Positions 29,954 through 37,557 of a DNA stretch of 64,000 nt are shown one piece after another (position 1 is the first letter of the stretch; every line of letters starts with the position of its first letter). This DNA is from Streptomyces sp. GQFP (GTDB lineage: Bacteria; Actinomycetota; Actinomycetes; Streptomycetales; Streptomycetaceae): contig NZ_CP089312.1 of NCBI RefSeq assembly GCF_021545335.1, positions 2,170,001-2,234,000 on the forward strand, given 5' to 3'. The position numbers and the translations under genes were made by a program. The notes below the pieces were generated by a model. The model was given only the letters and a program-made list of their open reading frames with translations. It ran no database searches and was not told the DNA's origin.

Positions 29954-30721
29954 TTAGCGAACCTCAGTAATCTCCGGCCCACGCTGCAGCTGCCCCATGC
30001 CACCGGAGAAGCGAGACCCAGCCTGCTCCTCCTGCTGAACACCCTCGGGCACCATCTGCGCATCGTTCGGCAGCTTCAGCACGATCGGGTCGCGAGGCGC
30101 CATCGGCCCCTCGCCACGAACGACGACCGTGTCCCGGAAGATCTGCTCCAGCAGCCCGGCCGCCTGCGGCTGCACCGCACCCTGCCCGGAGATGACCCCC
30201 CGCAGGAACCACCGCGGACCGTCCACACCGACGAACCGCACGACCTGGAAACCACCCGTGCCGTCCGGCAGTTGCACCGGAACCTGCGCGCGCAGCTCCC
30301 AGCCCAGCGGCCCCTCGACCTCGTCGACGATGCCACCCTGCTGGGTGATGCCGGAGGCGATCTCCTCGCGCACCTCGCCCCAGATGCCCTCGCGCTTGGG
30401 CGCGGCGAAGGCCTGGAGCTGTACGGCGCTGTCGCGCAGCACGACGGTCGCCGCGACGATCGCGTCACCCGCGACCTCGACCCGAAGTTCCATGCCGTCG
30501 ACTCCGGGCACGAACAGTCCGCCCAGGTCCACCCGGCCCTCGCCGGGCTCGCGGACCTCGGTGTCGTCCCAGGGTCCGTCGGGACGCGGCTCCGGCTCCA
30601 GCCGGACGCGTCCACGTCCGCCCGCGGCTTCCTCGTCCGCCTCAGTGCCGCTGTCGACGACCTGCTCGGCCTCGCCGGCCGCGTCCTCGGCGGCACCCTT
30701 CTTCTTGCGACGTCCGAACAC
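29954..30721 (-). CDS. DUF3710 domain protein
   Basis: A 255-residue soluble protein. The basic start (VFGRRKKKGAAEDAA) and an acidic linker are followed by a conserved DUF3710 core: RVDLGGLFVPGVDGMELRVE, then SAVQLQAFAAPKREGIWGEV, then GFQVVRFVGVDGPRWFLRGV, and DTVVVRGEGPMAPRDPIVLK. The function of the family is not known to me; it is conserved next to dut in actinobacteria. The GTG at 30719-30721 lies one base beyond the stop of dut, with GGAAGG as its ribosome binding site, so the two are co-translated. Confidence 0.88.
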   Translation of the reverse strand: MFGRRKKKGAAEDAAGEAEQVVDSGTEADEEAAGGRGRVRLEPEPRPDGPWDDTEVREPGEGRVDLGGLFVPGVDGMELRVEVAGDAIVAATVVLRDSAVQLQAFAAPKREGIWGEVREEIASGITQQGGIVDEVEGPLGWELRAQVPVQLPDGTGGFQVVRFVGVDGPRWFLRGVISGQGAVQPQAAGLLEQIFRDTVVVRGEGPMAPRDPIVLKLPNDAQMVPEGVQQEEQAGSRFSGGMGQLQRGPEITEVR

Positions 30722-30722
30722 G

Positions 30723-31289
30723 TCACTGTCCTTCCCGGTCGGATACGACCGAAGCGTATCGATTCCCACCCGTTGTGCCGCCCACTGCGGCCTGACCGCT
30801 GTGACCGCTCGCACCGCCCACCGAGGCGTGACCTCCGGTGGACCCGAAGCCCCCCTCGGCCCGCGCCGAGCCGGGAAGTTCCGCGACCTCCCGGAAGCGG
30901 ACCTTCTCGACCTGCTGGACGACCAGTTGGGCAATCCTGTCGAAGCGCTCGAATCGCACGGGTTCGTGCGGGTCGAGATTCACCACGATCACCTTGATCT
31001 CCCCACGGTACCCGGCATCAACCGTCCCCGGGGCATTCACCAGAGCGACACCGCAGCGGGCGGCGAGCCCCGAACGGGGGTGCACGAAGGCCGCGTACCC
31101 GTCGGGAAGTGCGATGGACACCCCGGTGGGCAGAACGGCCCGTTCCCCGGGCTTCAGTTCGCACTCCCGCGTCGTCCGCAGATCGGCTCCTGCGTCGCCG
31201 GGCTGTGCGTACGACGGAAGCGGTACGTCCGGGTCGACGCGGCGGATGAGGACGTCCAGGGGCTCACGGCCCATGGGTGCGGGGCTCAC
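30723..31289 (-). CDS. dut: dUTP diphosphatase
   Basis: A 188-residue trimeric-type dUTPase that hydrolyses dUTP to dUMP and keeps uracil out of DNA. Motifs are in order: PGDAGADLRT (motif 1), HPRSGLAARCG (2), NAPGTVDAGYRGEIKV (3), RIAQLVVQQ (4) and the C-terminal arm RAEGGFGSTG (5). A Gly/Ser-rich extension of about 30 residues follows motif 5. The GTG at 31287-31289 overlaps the stop of the thioesterase gene (GTGA); a later ATG at 31272-31274 is possible. The gene is tightly flanked by the thioesterase and DUF3710 genes. Confidence 0.97.
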   Translation of the reverse strand: MSPAPMGREPLDVLIRRVDPDVPLPSYAQPGDAGADLRTTRECELKPGERAVLPTGVSIALPDGYAAFVHPRSGLAARCGVALVNAPGTVDAGYRGEIKVIVVNLDPHEPVRFERFDRIAQLVVQQVEKVRFREVAELPGSARAEGGFGSTGGHASVGGASGHSGQAAVGGTTGGNRYASVVSDREGQ

Positions 31290-31870
31290 GGGTTCACCTC
31301 GAATGCGCGGGCGCGCCGGACCTGGTCCGGGTCGCTCATGGCCGCCTGGATCTCCTCCGGGCGGCCGTTCTCGATGAAGTGCTCGACCTTGACCTCGATG
31401 AAGAGGGCCTCGGCGCGCACCGCGACGGGCCCGTCGGGGCCGCCGATGCGTCCGGTGGCGGTCGAGTAGATCTTCCGCCGGGCCACCGCGGTGACCTCGG
31501 CCTCCAGATGCAGCAGGGTGCCGACGGGCACGGGCCGGACGAACTCGGTCTCCAGCCGTCCGGTCACGGCGATGGTGCGCAGCAGCCAGTTCAGGGAGCC
31601 GAGCGTCTCGTCCAGCGCGCTGGCGAGCACTCCGCCGTGGGCGAGGCCGGGGGCGCCCTGGTGGGCCTCCCGCACGGTGAACTCGGCGGTGACGGTGACC
31701 CCGTCGCCGGCCCGCGCGGCGAGGTGCAGGCCATGGGCCTGTTCGCTGCCACATCCGAAACACTGTTCGTAGTGGGCGCCGAGCAGCTCTCCGGGCGCGG
31801 GTGCGTCCGGGTGCCGCACGGGCGCCACGGCGTCGGCGGGGGGCTTCAGAGCTGCGGATGTACCACTCAC
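31286..31870 (-). CDS. PaaI-type hotdog thioesterase
   Basis: A 194-residue single hotdog domain: CFGCGSEQAHGLHLAARAGD, then EAHQGAPGLAHGGVLASALDE (the HGG catalytic region of the PaaI/4HBT family), then LETEFVRPVPVGTLLHLEAE. It probably hydrolyses an acyl-CoA or acyl-ACP; the substrate is unknown. The CFGCG start is typical of these proteins. I chose GTG 31868-31870, as longer in-frame starts run into the divergent DUF3093 gene. It is coupled to dut by a GTGA overlap, a link without obvious metabolic logic. Confidence 0.88.
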   Translation of the reverse strand: MSGTSAALKPPADAVAPVRHPDAPAPGELLGAHYEQCFGCGSEQAHGLHLAARAGDGVTVTAEFTVREAHQGAPGLAHGGVLASALDETLGSLNWLLRTIAVTGRLETEFVRPVPVGTLLHLEAEVTAVARRKIYSTATGRIGGPDGPVAVRAEALFIEVKVEHFIENGRPEEIQAAMSDPDQVRRARAFEVNP

Positions 31871-31928
31871 AGCCGCAGACCTTACCCGCGAGTCGGCCGT
31901 CGACCGACACCATGCCAAGCTTGGCTCC

Positions 31929-32405
31929 ATGCAGCTTTCGGCCTCCCCGTACGAAGAACGCCTCACGGCCCCCCGCTCCTGGTGGCTGATCTCCTTCCTG
32001 GTCGGCGTCTCCTTCGCCCTGATCCTGCTCCCGTTCGGCACGCTGCCCCTGCTCGGCGGCCTGGTGGGCGGTACGGCTGCGGCCGCGGTGGCGGCGAGTT
32101 CGTACGGCTCGATCCGGATCCGGATCGTGGGCGACGCGTTGATCGCGGGCGAGGCGAAGATCCCGGTGGCGGCCCTGGGCGAGGCGGAGATCCTGGACGC
32201 GGAGGAGGCCCGCGCCTGGCGCACGTACAAGGCCGACACCCGCGCCTTCATGCTGCTGCGCGCCTACATCCCCACGGCGCTGCGCGTCCAGGTCACGGAC
32301 CCCGCGGACCCCACCCCGTACCTGTATCTGTCGACGCGGGAGCCCGAGCGGCTGGTGGCAGCGCTGGAATCGGCGCGGGCGGCCGCCGCCCGCGACGCCG
32401 GCTGA
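31929..32405 (+). CDS. DUF3093 membrane protein
   Basis: A 158-residue protein with two adjoining membrane helices (SWWLISFLVGVSFALILLPF, then LLGGLVGGTAAAAVAASSYG). A soluble domain follows: IRIRIVGDALIAGEAKIPVA, then 'AYIPTALRVQVTDPADPTPY' and LYLSTREPERLVAALE. It resembles a PH-like DUF3093 protein (Rv2698-like). It is divergent from the thioesterase/dut unit, with 58 bp between starts. Function is unknown. Confidence 0.88.
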   Translation: MQLSASPYEERLTAPRSWWLISFLVGVSFALILLPFGTLPLLGGLVGGTAAAAVAASSYGSIRIRIVGDALIAGEAKIPVAALGEAEILDAEEARAWRTYKADTRAFMLLRAYIPTALRVQVTDPADPTPYLYLSTREPERLVAALESARAAAARDAG

Positions 32406-32429
32406 ACCGATCGGCAAATTCTTCTTCGA

Positions 32430-32453
32430 CGGCGGGCAAAGACTTGCCCGCCG
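32430..32453. terminator. 10-bp hairpin terminator
   Basis: CGGCGGGCAA (32430-32439), loop AGAC, TTGCCCGCCG (32444-32453), 25 bases after the DUF3093 stop and before the convergent gene at 32490. It probably serves both strands. Confidence 0.8.
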
Positions 32454-32489
32454 CTCCTGCGCCCGGGGGCTTTGAGCCCCTGCGGGCCG

Positions 32490-33413
32490 CTACTTCCCGA
32501 GTTCCTTCGGCCCGTTCGCGATGTCCAGTGCGTCGGTGGGCAGCGGCAGCGGGGGCAGTTCGGGGAGCTGGTCCCAGGGGACCTGGAACCTGCGCAGGTC
32601 CTTGCGGACGTGGCCCGCGAGCTTTCTGGTGTCGCGCCGGTTCATGACCGCGCCGACGGCCGCGCCCACCATGAACGGGATCAGGTTGGGCAGGTCCCGG
32701 ACCATCCGCTTCATGATCTGCTGGCGGAGTTCGCGCTTCATCTGGCCCCCGAGGGCCGAGTTGAACGTCGACGGCTTGGTCACGTCGATGCCGCGCTCGC
32801 CCGACCACGAGTTCAGGTACGCGGTACTGCGCTGCTTCAGATTGCCCGGTGGCCGTACGCCGTAGACCTCGTGCAGCTCGGCGATCATCTTGAGCTCGAT
32901 CGCGGCCACACCGGTGATCTCGGCGGCCAGCTCGGTCGGCATGGCCGGTGGCACCGGCAGCATGGCTGCGGCCCCGATGCCCGCGCCCACGGTCGCCGTC
33001 GCGCTCGCGGCGCCCGCGACGAGTTTGTCCGCGATCTCCTCGGGCCCGAGGCCCGGGAACTGTCTGCGGAGGGTGGCGAGGTCGCGTACGGGGATACGCG
33101 GGGCGTTCTCGATGATCCGGTCGGTGAGGTACGCCAGGCTCGCCTTCGCCCGGCTGCCGCCCTTGCGGACGCCTTCCCTGGCCTTGTGCCGGATCGCGGC
33201 CGTCCGTCGCCCGGCGACGGGGACGGAAGGCTCGGCCGGCACCGGGAGGTCATCCCCGTGGTCGGCCGGCCTGTCGGCCGGTTCGAGCGAGGCCGATCCT
33301 GTACCGGATGAGCCTCGCTCGTCGTCACGAGCACCGTGAGGGCCGTTCTGCGGCCCCTGGTCCGCTCCCCGCGAAGGGAAGCGGCGCTTCCAAGGAGGGG
33401 TCGAGCCAGTCAC
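32490..33413 (-). CDS. Conserved hypothetical protein, EcsC-like pattern
   Basis: A 307-residue protein. A charged, disordered N-terminus (about 70 residues) precedes a helical region: AYLTDRIIENAPRIPVRDLA, ATATVGAGIGAAAMLPVPPA, 'LAAEITGVAAIELKMIAELH' and EVYGV. The second half has LRQQIMKRMVRDLPNLIPFM and VGAAVGAVMNRRDTRKLAGH. The Gly/Ala-rich amphipathic helices and the 'AAEI..VAAIELKMIAELHEVYG' spacing recall the EcsC family, which is itself poorly understood. GTG 33411-33413 lies 13 bp downstream of the DUF4193 stop, so the two form an operon. I do not know its role. Confidence 0.75.
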   Translation of the reverse strand: MTGSTPPWKRRFPSRGADQGPQNGPHGARDDERGSSGTGSASLEPADRPADHGDDLPVPAEPSVPVAGRRTAAIRHKAREGVRKGGSRAKASLAYLTDRIIENAPRIPVRDLATLRRQFPGLGPEEIADKLVAGAASATATVGAGIGAAAMLPVPPAMPTELAAEITGVAAIELKMIAELHEVYGVRPPGNLKQRSTAYLNSWSGERGIDVTKPSTFNSALGGQMKRELRQQIMKRMVRDLPNLIPFMVGAAVGAVMNRRDTRKLAGHVRKDLRRFQVPWDQLPELPPLPLPTDALDIANGPKELGK

Positions 33414-33426
33414 GGCCGACCCGCCC

Positions 33427-33723
33427 TCAGTCGCAGTCGCGGCAGATCGGCTGACCGTTCTTCTCGCGGGCCAGCTGGCTGCGGTGGTGCACCAGGAAGC
33501 AGGTCATGCAGGTGAACTCGTCCTGCTGCTTGGGCAGGACCCGGACGGCCAACTCCTCGTTCGAGAGGTCCGCTCCGGGCAGTTCGAGGCCTTCGGCGGC
33601 CTCGAACTCGTCGACGTCCACGGCGGAAGTCGACTTGTCGTTCCTCCTGGCCTTCAGTTCTTCAAGGCTGTCCGAGTCGACGTCGTCGTCGGTCTTGCGT
33701 GGGGTGTCGTAATCCGTTGCCAT
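33427..33723 (-). CDS. DUF4193 zinc-ribbon-type protein
   Basis: A 98-residue acidic protein with a C-terminal four-Cys zinc-ribbon pattern: CMTC in DEFTCMTCFLVHHRSQLA and CRDC at the very end (QPICRDCD). The N-terminal half (MATDYDTPRKTDDDVDSDSL) is strongly acidic and probably disordered. This is DUF4193, found in almost all actinobacteria and (from memory) between dut and suhB in M. tuberculosis (Rv2699c). The ATG at 33721-33723 is well placed. Function is unknown; the layout resembles small RNA-polymerase- or ribosome-associated zinc proteins, as a guess only. Confidence 0.9.
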   Translation of the reverse strand: MATDYDTPRKTDDDVDSDSLEELKARRNDKSTSAVDVDEFEAAEGLELPGADLSNEELAVRVLPKQQDEFTCMTCFLVHHRSQLAREKNGQPICRDCD

Positions 33724-34117
33724 GTCGCGCTCTCCCCCTCTGGGTGTCTGCGGTGTCTCAGCGCAGGTAACGCGTGAGAGGCCGGACTTGTGCCCGACCT
33801 GAGGCGGAGATTTTGCCTCACATCAAGGTCTGTTACTCAATCGACACCCAACCGACCCCCTCAAGAGAGATCGGCATGGATGGCGATGCGGACCGTACAC
33901 GGTCCGAATACCGCACTTCAAAGGCGCCCCACCGTGTACTTCCCGTGATCAAGACCCCTGAAAACCCGGATTATCCGGGCCTTATGGCAGGTCGCATGAT
34001 CACGGACAGTAGATGGCCGGAATTTCGCCCTTGTGATCGATCACACACGAAGTCTCCGGGAGGGTGCCCCGGAAATTCCGCGCAAAGCGAACATCCTCGC
34101 GTGTCGGCGACATGATC
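33724..34117. promoter_or_regulatory. 394-bp gene-free region with palindromes
   Basis: This should hold the DUF4193 promoter and the cutS terminator. It is less GC-rich than its surroundings. CCCGGAT-T-ATCCGGG (33965-33979) is a perfect 7-1-7 inverted repeat, and TGTGATCGATCACA (34032-34045) is a perfect 14-bp palindrome with CRP-like half sites but a 4-base spacer. No open frame here has coding character. Confidence 0.5.
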
Positions 34118-35362
34118 TCAGATAGGAAGGGCGACTCGCATCACGAGCCCACCCCCCTCACGCGGTGTGGCCGAGATGTGGCCGCCGTGAGCGCGCGCCA
34201 CAGAGCGCGCGATCGACAGCCCGAGGCCCACACCCTTGTCACTGCCCGTTCGCTCCGTACGCAGCCGCCTGAAGGGCTCGAAGAGGTTGTCCACCTCGTA
34301 CGCCGGGACCACAGGACCCGTGTTCGAGACGACCAGCACCGCCTGCCCGTGCTGGACCACGGTGTTCACCTCGACCCAGCCGTCCTCCGGCACGTTGTAC
34401 CGCACCGCGTTCTGTACGAGGTTCAGCGCGATCCGCTCCAGCAGTACGCCGTTGCCCTGGACGACCACGGGATCGCGCTGTCCGCGGAACTCGACCCCCT
34501 TGGCCTCGGCCTCGGCATGCGTCTGGTCGACGGCCTGCGAGGCGACCTCGGCCAGATCGACCGGTTTCCGCTCGACGATCTGGTTGTCGCTGCGGGCCAG
34601 CAGCAGGAGCCCCTCGACGAGCTGCTCACTGCGCTCGTTGGTCGCCAGCAGCGTCTTGCCCAGTTGCTGGAGTTCCGGTGGCGCCGCCGGATCGGACAGG
34701 TGCACCTCAAGGAGCGTGCGGTTGATCGCCAGCGGCGTTCTCAGCTCGTGCGACGCGTTGCCGACGAACCTCTGCTGGGCCGTGAACGCCCGCTGGAGGC
34801 GCTCCAGCATCTCGTCCAGGGTGTCCGCCAGCTCCTTCAGCTCGTCGTCGGGGCCGTCCAGCTCGATCCGGCGGGACAGGTCCGAGCCGGCCACCGCGCG
34901 GGCGGTACGGGTGATCCGGCCCAGCGGGGTCAGGACCCGGCCTGCCATGGCGTAGCCGAACGCGAAGGCGATCACGGCGAGACCCAGCAGCGTGAGCAGC
35001 GAGCGGCTGAGCAGGCTGTCCAGGGCGTGCTGGCGCAGGGCGTCGCTGCACGCCTTGAGCGCGGCGTTGCGCTGGTTGTCGGTGGTCGCGCTGTCCAGCA
35101 CCGGGCAGGTGTCACTGGTGATCCGGGTGACGGTGCCCTCGATCTGGAACGACTGGTTGCTGCCCTCCCGGATGGCCTGGGCGGCCAGCAGATAGATGAT
35201 CGACAGCAGCAGGATGCCGGCGATCAGGAACATGCCGCCGTAGAGCAGCGTCAGGCGTATGCGGATGGTCGGGCGGAGCCATGGCAGCGGCAGCTGCTGG
35301 GGCTTCCTCGGGTCCCAGGTGGGCTTCGGGGGCGCCTTCGGGGGAGCGGGTGTCGTGGCCAT
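34118..35362 (-). CDS. cutS: CutS sensor histidine kinase
   Basis: A 414-residue kinase: Pro-rich N-terminus, membrane helices near 36-60 and 118-140, and a short extracytoplasmic sensor loop holding two cysteines (C86 in SDTCPVLD, C105 in LKACSDAL). Next comes a HAMP domain, then H205 in NASHELRTPLA, N-box NLVQNAVRYNV and GLGLSIARSVARAHGGH. The loop cysteines are a known feature of CutS and may act as a redox or disulfide sensor. In Streptomyces CutRS has been linked to control of secondary metabolism and secretion stress. The ATG at 35360-35362 is seven bases after the cutR stop. Confidence 0.88.
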   Translation of the reverse strand: MATTPAPPKAPPKPTWDPRKPQQLPLPWLRPTIRIRLTLLYGGMFLIAGILLLSIIYLLAAQAIREGSNQSFQIEGTVTRITSDTCPVLDSATTDNQRNAALKACSDALRQHALDSLLSRSLLTLLGLAVIAFAFGYAMAGRVLTPLGRITRTARAVAGSDLSRRIELDGPDDELKELADTLDEMLERLQRAFTAQQRFVGNASHELRTPLAINRTLLEVHLSDPAAPPELQQLGKTLLATNERSEQLVEGLLLLARSDNQIVERKPVDLAEVASQAVDQTHAEAEAKGVEFRGQRDPVVVQGNGVLLERIALNLVQNAVRYNVPEDGWVEVNTVVQHGQAVLVVSNTGPVVPAYEVDNLFEPFRRLRTERTGSDKGVGLGLSIARSVARAHGGHISATPREGGGLVMRVALPI

Positions 35363-35369
35363 CGAATCC

Positions 35370-36023
35370 TCAGATCCGGTAACCGGAGCCCGGCACGGTG
35401 ACGATCACGGGAGGCTCGCCCAGCTTGCGCCGCAGGGTCATCACGGTCACGCGTACGACGTTGGTGAACGGGTCGGTGTTCTCGTCCCAGGCCTTCTCCA
35501 GGAGCTGCTCGGCGGAGACGACCGCGCCCTCGCTGCGCAGCAGCACCTCCAGGACGGCGAACTCCTTCGGCGCGAGCTGGACCTCCTTGCCGTCGCGGAA
35601 GACCTCGCGGCGGTTCGGGTCGAGCTTGATCCCGGCCCGCTCCAGGACGGGCGGCAGCGGCAGGCTCGTACGCCGGCCGAGGGCACGCACGCGTGCCGTC
35701 AGCTCGCTGAAGGCGAAGGGTTTGGGGAGGTAGTCGTCCGCGCCGATCTCCAGTCCCTCGACCCGGTCGCTGACATCTCCGGAAGCCGTGAGCATCAACA
35801 CGCGCGTGGGCATGCCGAGTTCGACGATCTTGCGGCAGACGTCGTCGCCGTGCACCAGCGGGAGGTCACGGTCGAGGACGACCACGTCGTAGTCGTTGAC
35901 GCCGATGCGCTCCAGGGCCGCCGCACCGTCGTACACGACGTCGACGGCCATGGCCTCCCGGCGCAGTCCGGTGGCCACCGCATCGGCGAGCAGTTGCTCG
36001 TCCTCGACGACGAGTACGCGCAC
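35370..36023 (-). CDS. cutR: CutR response regulator
   Basis: A 217-residue OmpR-family regulator with Asp51 in VVLDRDLPLVHGD, the YLPKPFAFSEL lysine region, and a winged helix ending 'VTVMTLRRKLGEPPVIVTVP' and GSGYRI. GTG 36021-36023 is the start, after GGAAGGA; an in-frame upstream extension lacks a ribosome binding site. It forms an operon with cutS. Length and gene order (regulator then kinase, beside suhB and ferrochelatase) agree with CutR of S. coelicolor. Confidence 0.9.
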   Translation of the reverse strand: MRVLVVEDEQLLADAVATGLRREAMAVDVVYDGAAALERIGVNDYDVVVLDRDLPLVHGDDVCRKIVELGMPTRVLMLTASGDVSDRVEGLEIGADDYLPKPFAFSELTARVRALGRRTSLPLPPVLERAGIKLDPNRREVFRDGKEVQLAPKEFAVLEVLLRSEGAVVSAEQLLEKAWDENTDPFTNVVRVTVMTLRRKLGEPPVIVTVPGSGYRI

Positions 36024-36457
36024 GTCGTTTGTCCTTCCTCGGGGTCGCCCGCGGGCCCGGTCGGCACGTTGGCGGAATCTTTTCGTGTGGTCAGGCCTCC
36101 ATCCTGCCGCTTTCGCCCGTAAACCGGTTGTAAGAGGGCTCAGAACGATCACCGCAGGACACCTTCCCGGCCGCCCCGGGCCGCTCCCGCCGACAACGGA
36201 GGGAAGAATTCTTGGCGGGTTGAGGTTTCCCCGGAACGGAGCGGGGGGAGGACGGCTTTACACCCCGCGATCACGCTCTGCGTGTGCCATGACACCTAGT
36301 GGCACAACGGACCGCTTTCCGCAGAGCGGGCGTGGGTGTCCGGCACCGTCGCCGCCCGGCAGGGCAGCGCTGGGCACCCAGTTGGAGACGTGATCGCCCC
36401 TTCCGAACGGCACACCCCCGTGCCATCGACCCACGACCCAGGACGAGGGGGCGCAGC
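36024..36457. promoter_or_regulatory. 434-bp divergent promoter region with inverted repeat
   Basis: Lies between cutR (leftward) and a small rightward gene. A perfect inverted repeat TGTGCCA (36283-36289) and TGGCACA (36300-36306), spacer 10, is the strongest element and looks like an operator. AACCGGTT near 36120 is another short palindrome. No coding frame here is convincing. Confidence 0.5.
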
Positions 36458-36631
36458 ATGGACGCATTCACCGCAGGACTTCTGCAGCGCATAAGGGCGA
36501 CCGAGACCGACCTCACTCGGGCTCGCGACGAGGGCGACGACTTCCTCGTCGAAGTGGAACAGGCCGAACTCGACGACCTGCGCCGCCTCGCCGCCGAACA
36601 CGGTGTGGAGGTCGGCGCGACGAGCGTCTGA
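36458..36631 (+). CDS. 57-residue coiled-coil protein
   Basis: ATG 36458 follows ACGAGGGGGCGCAGC. The product (MDAFTAGLLQRIRATETDLT, then RARDEGDDFLVEVEQAELDD and LRRLAAEHGVEVGATSV) is an acidic, uninterrupted helix with heptad-like leucines, so probably a small coiled coil. I recall a similar small protein beside cutR in other Streptomyces but know no function. A perfect 24-bp palindrome begins at its stop codon, and a hairpin terminator follows directly. Confidence 0.8.
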   Translation: MDAFTAGLLQRIRATETDLTRARDEGDDFLVEVEQAELDDLRRLAAEHGVEVGATSV

Positions 36632-36653
36632 CGTAGTGCGTACGCACTACGTC
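36630..36653. repeat. Perfect 24-bp palindrome
   Basis: Bases 36630-36641 (GACGTAGTGCGT) are followed without spacer by their exact reverse complement (36642-36653). It begins in the TGA of the coiled-coil gene and ends seven bases before the terminator. A spacer-free palindrome is a poor RNA hairpin but a good symmetric protein site. Confidence 0.8.
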
Positions 36654-36660
36654 GCGGTAA

Positions 36661-36699
36661 CAGTGGAACCCCGGCGAATCCAGCGCCGGGGTTCCGCTG
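36661..36699. terminator. 16-bp hairpin terminator
   Basis: CAGTGGAACCCCGGCG (36661-36676), 7-base loop, CGCCGGGGTTCCGCTG (36684-36699); 15 of 16 pairs match. It is followed by TTTCTGTGTTT on the plus strand. It lies between convergent genes and can act in both directions. Confidence 0.9.
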
Positions 36700-36733
36700 T
36701 TTCTGTGTTTCCGGCCCCTGGGCCGCTTCAGCA

Positions 36734-37549
36734 TCAGTCGTGCCAGGCGCCGAAGGCCTCCAGGTGGTGCTGGAGGGGTTCGAAGACGCCTGGGGTGCCC
36801 GCGACCGTCAGATCGCGTGACGGGCGTTCTCCGGGGCGTCCACCGGTCAGGGCGCCCGCCTCCCGGGCGATCAGGTCGCCCGCGGCCACGTCCCAGGCGT
36901 TGAGGCCGCGCTCGTAGTAGCCGTCCAGGCGACCCGCCGCCAGATCGCAGAGGTCCACCGCAGCCGAACCGCCGCGCCGGATGTCGCGCAGCAGCGGGAT
37001 CAGCTGCCTCGCCACCTCGGCCTGGTGGGCCTTGACCTCGGCGACGTAGTTGAAGCCCGTCGACACCAGGGCCTGGTCCAGGGGCGGGGCCGGGCGGACG
37101 GTGAGCCGGCGTTCGCCCTCCCAGGCGCCGGTGGCCCAGGCTCCCCCGCCGAGCACCGCGTGGAACGTCTCACCGCGCATCGGCGCCGCGACCACGCCGA
37201 CGATCCGCTCGCCGTCCCGCTCAGCCGCGATGGAGACGGACCAAGTGGGCAGTCCGTACAGGTAGTTGACCGTGCCGTCGAGCGGGTCGATGACCCAGCG
37301 GATGCCGCTGCTGCCCTCGCTGGAGGCGCCCTCCTCGCCGAGGAAGCCGTCGTCCGGGCGGTGGTCGGAGATCACGTCGGTGATCAGCTTCTCCGCCGCG
37401 ATGTCCATCTCCGTGACGACGTCGATGGGGCTGGACTTGGTGGCGGCGACCGCGAGGTCGGCCGGCCTGCCGTCCCGCAGCAGCTCTCCCGCGCGGCGGG
37501 CGGCCTCCTGGGCGAGCCGGAGCAGTTCGGGCAGCAGGGGGTCGGTCAC
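36734..37549 (-). CDS. suhB: Inositol monophosphatase family protein (SuhB-like)
   Basis: A 271-residue phosphatase of the inositol monophosphatase fold with its metal sites: Glu pair in DDGFLGEEGAS, WVIDPLDGTVNYLYGLPTWS, and the C-terminal GLNAWDVAAGDLIAREAGA. It would dephosphorylate inositol-1-phosphate or a related sugar phosphate. I prefer GTG 37547-37549, which follows GAGGAAC; GTG 37559-37561 overlaps the ferrochelatase stop (GTGA) and is an alternative. It is in one operon with ferrochelatase. The neighbourhood matches the suhB position in other actinobacteria. Confidence 0.92.
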   Translation of the reverse strand: MTDPLLPELLRLAQEAARRAGELLRDGRPADLAVAATKSSPIDVVTEMDIAAEKLITDVISDHRPDDGFLGEEGASSEGSSGIRWVIDPLDGTVNYLYGLPTWSVSIAAERDGERIVGVVAAPMRGETFHAVLGGGAWATGAWEGERRLTVRPAPPLDQALVSTGFNYVAEVKAHQAEVARQLIPLLRDIRRGGSAAVDLCDLAAGRLDGYYERGLNAWDVAAGDLIAREAGALTGGRPGERPSRDLTVAGTPGVFEPLQHHLEAFGAWHD

Positions 37550-37557
37550 TGGGTTCC

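Noticed and set aside
34064..35401. 445-residue plus-strand open frame
   Set aside because: Shadow of cutS; no family features and opposite to a clear histidine kinase.
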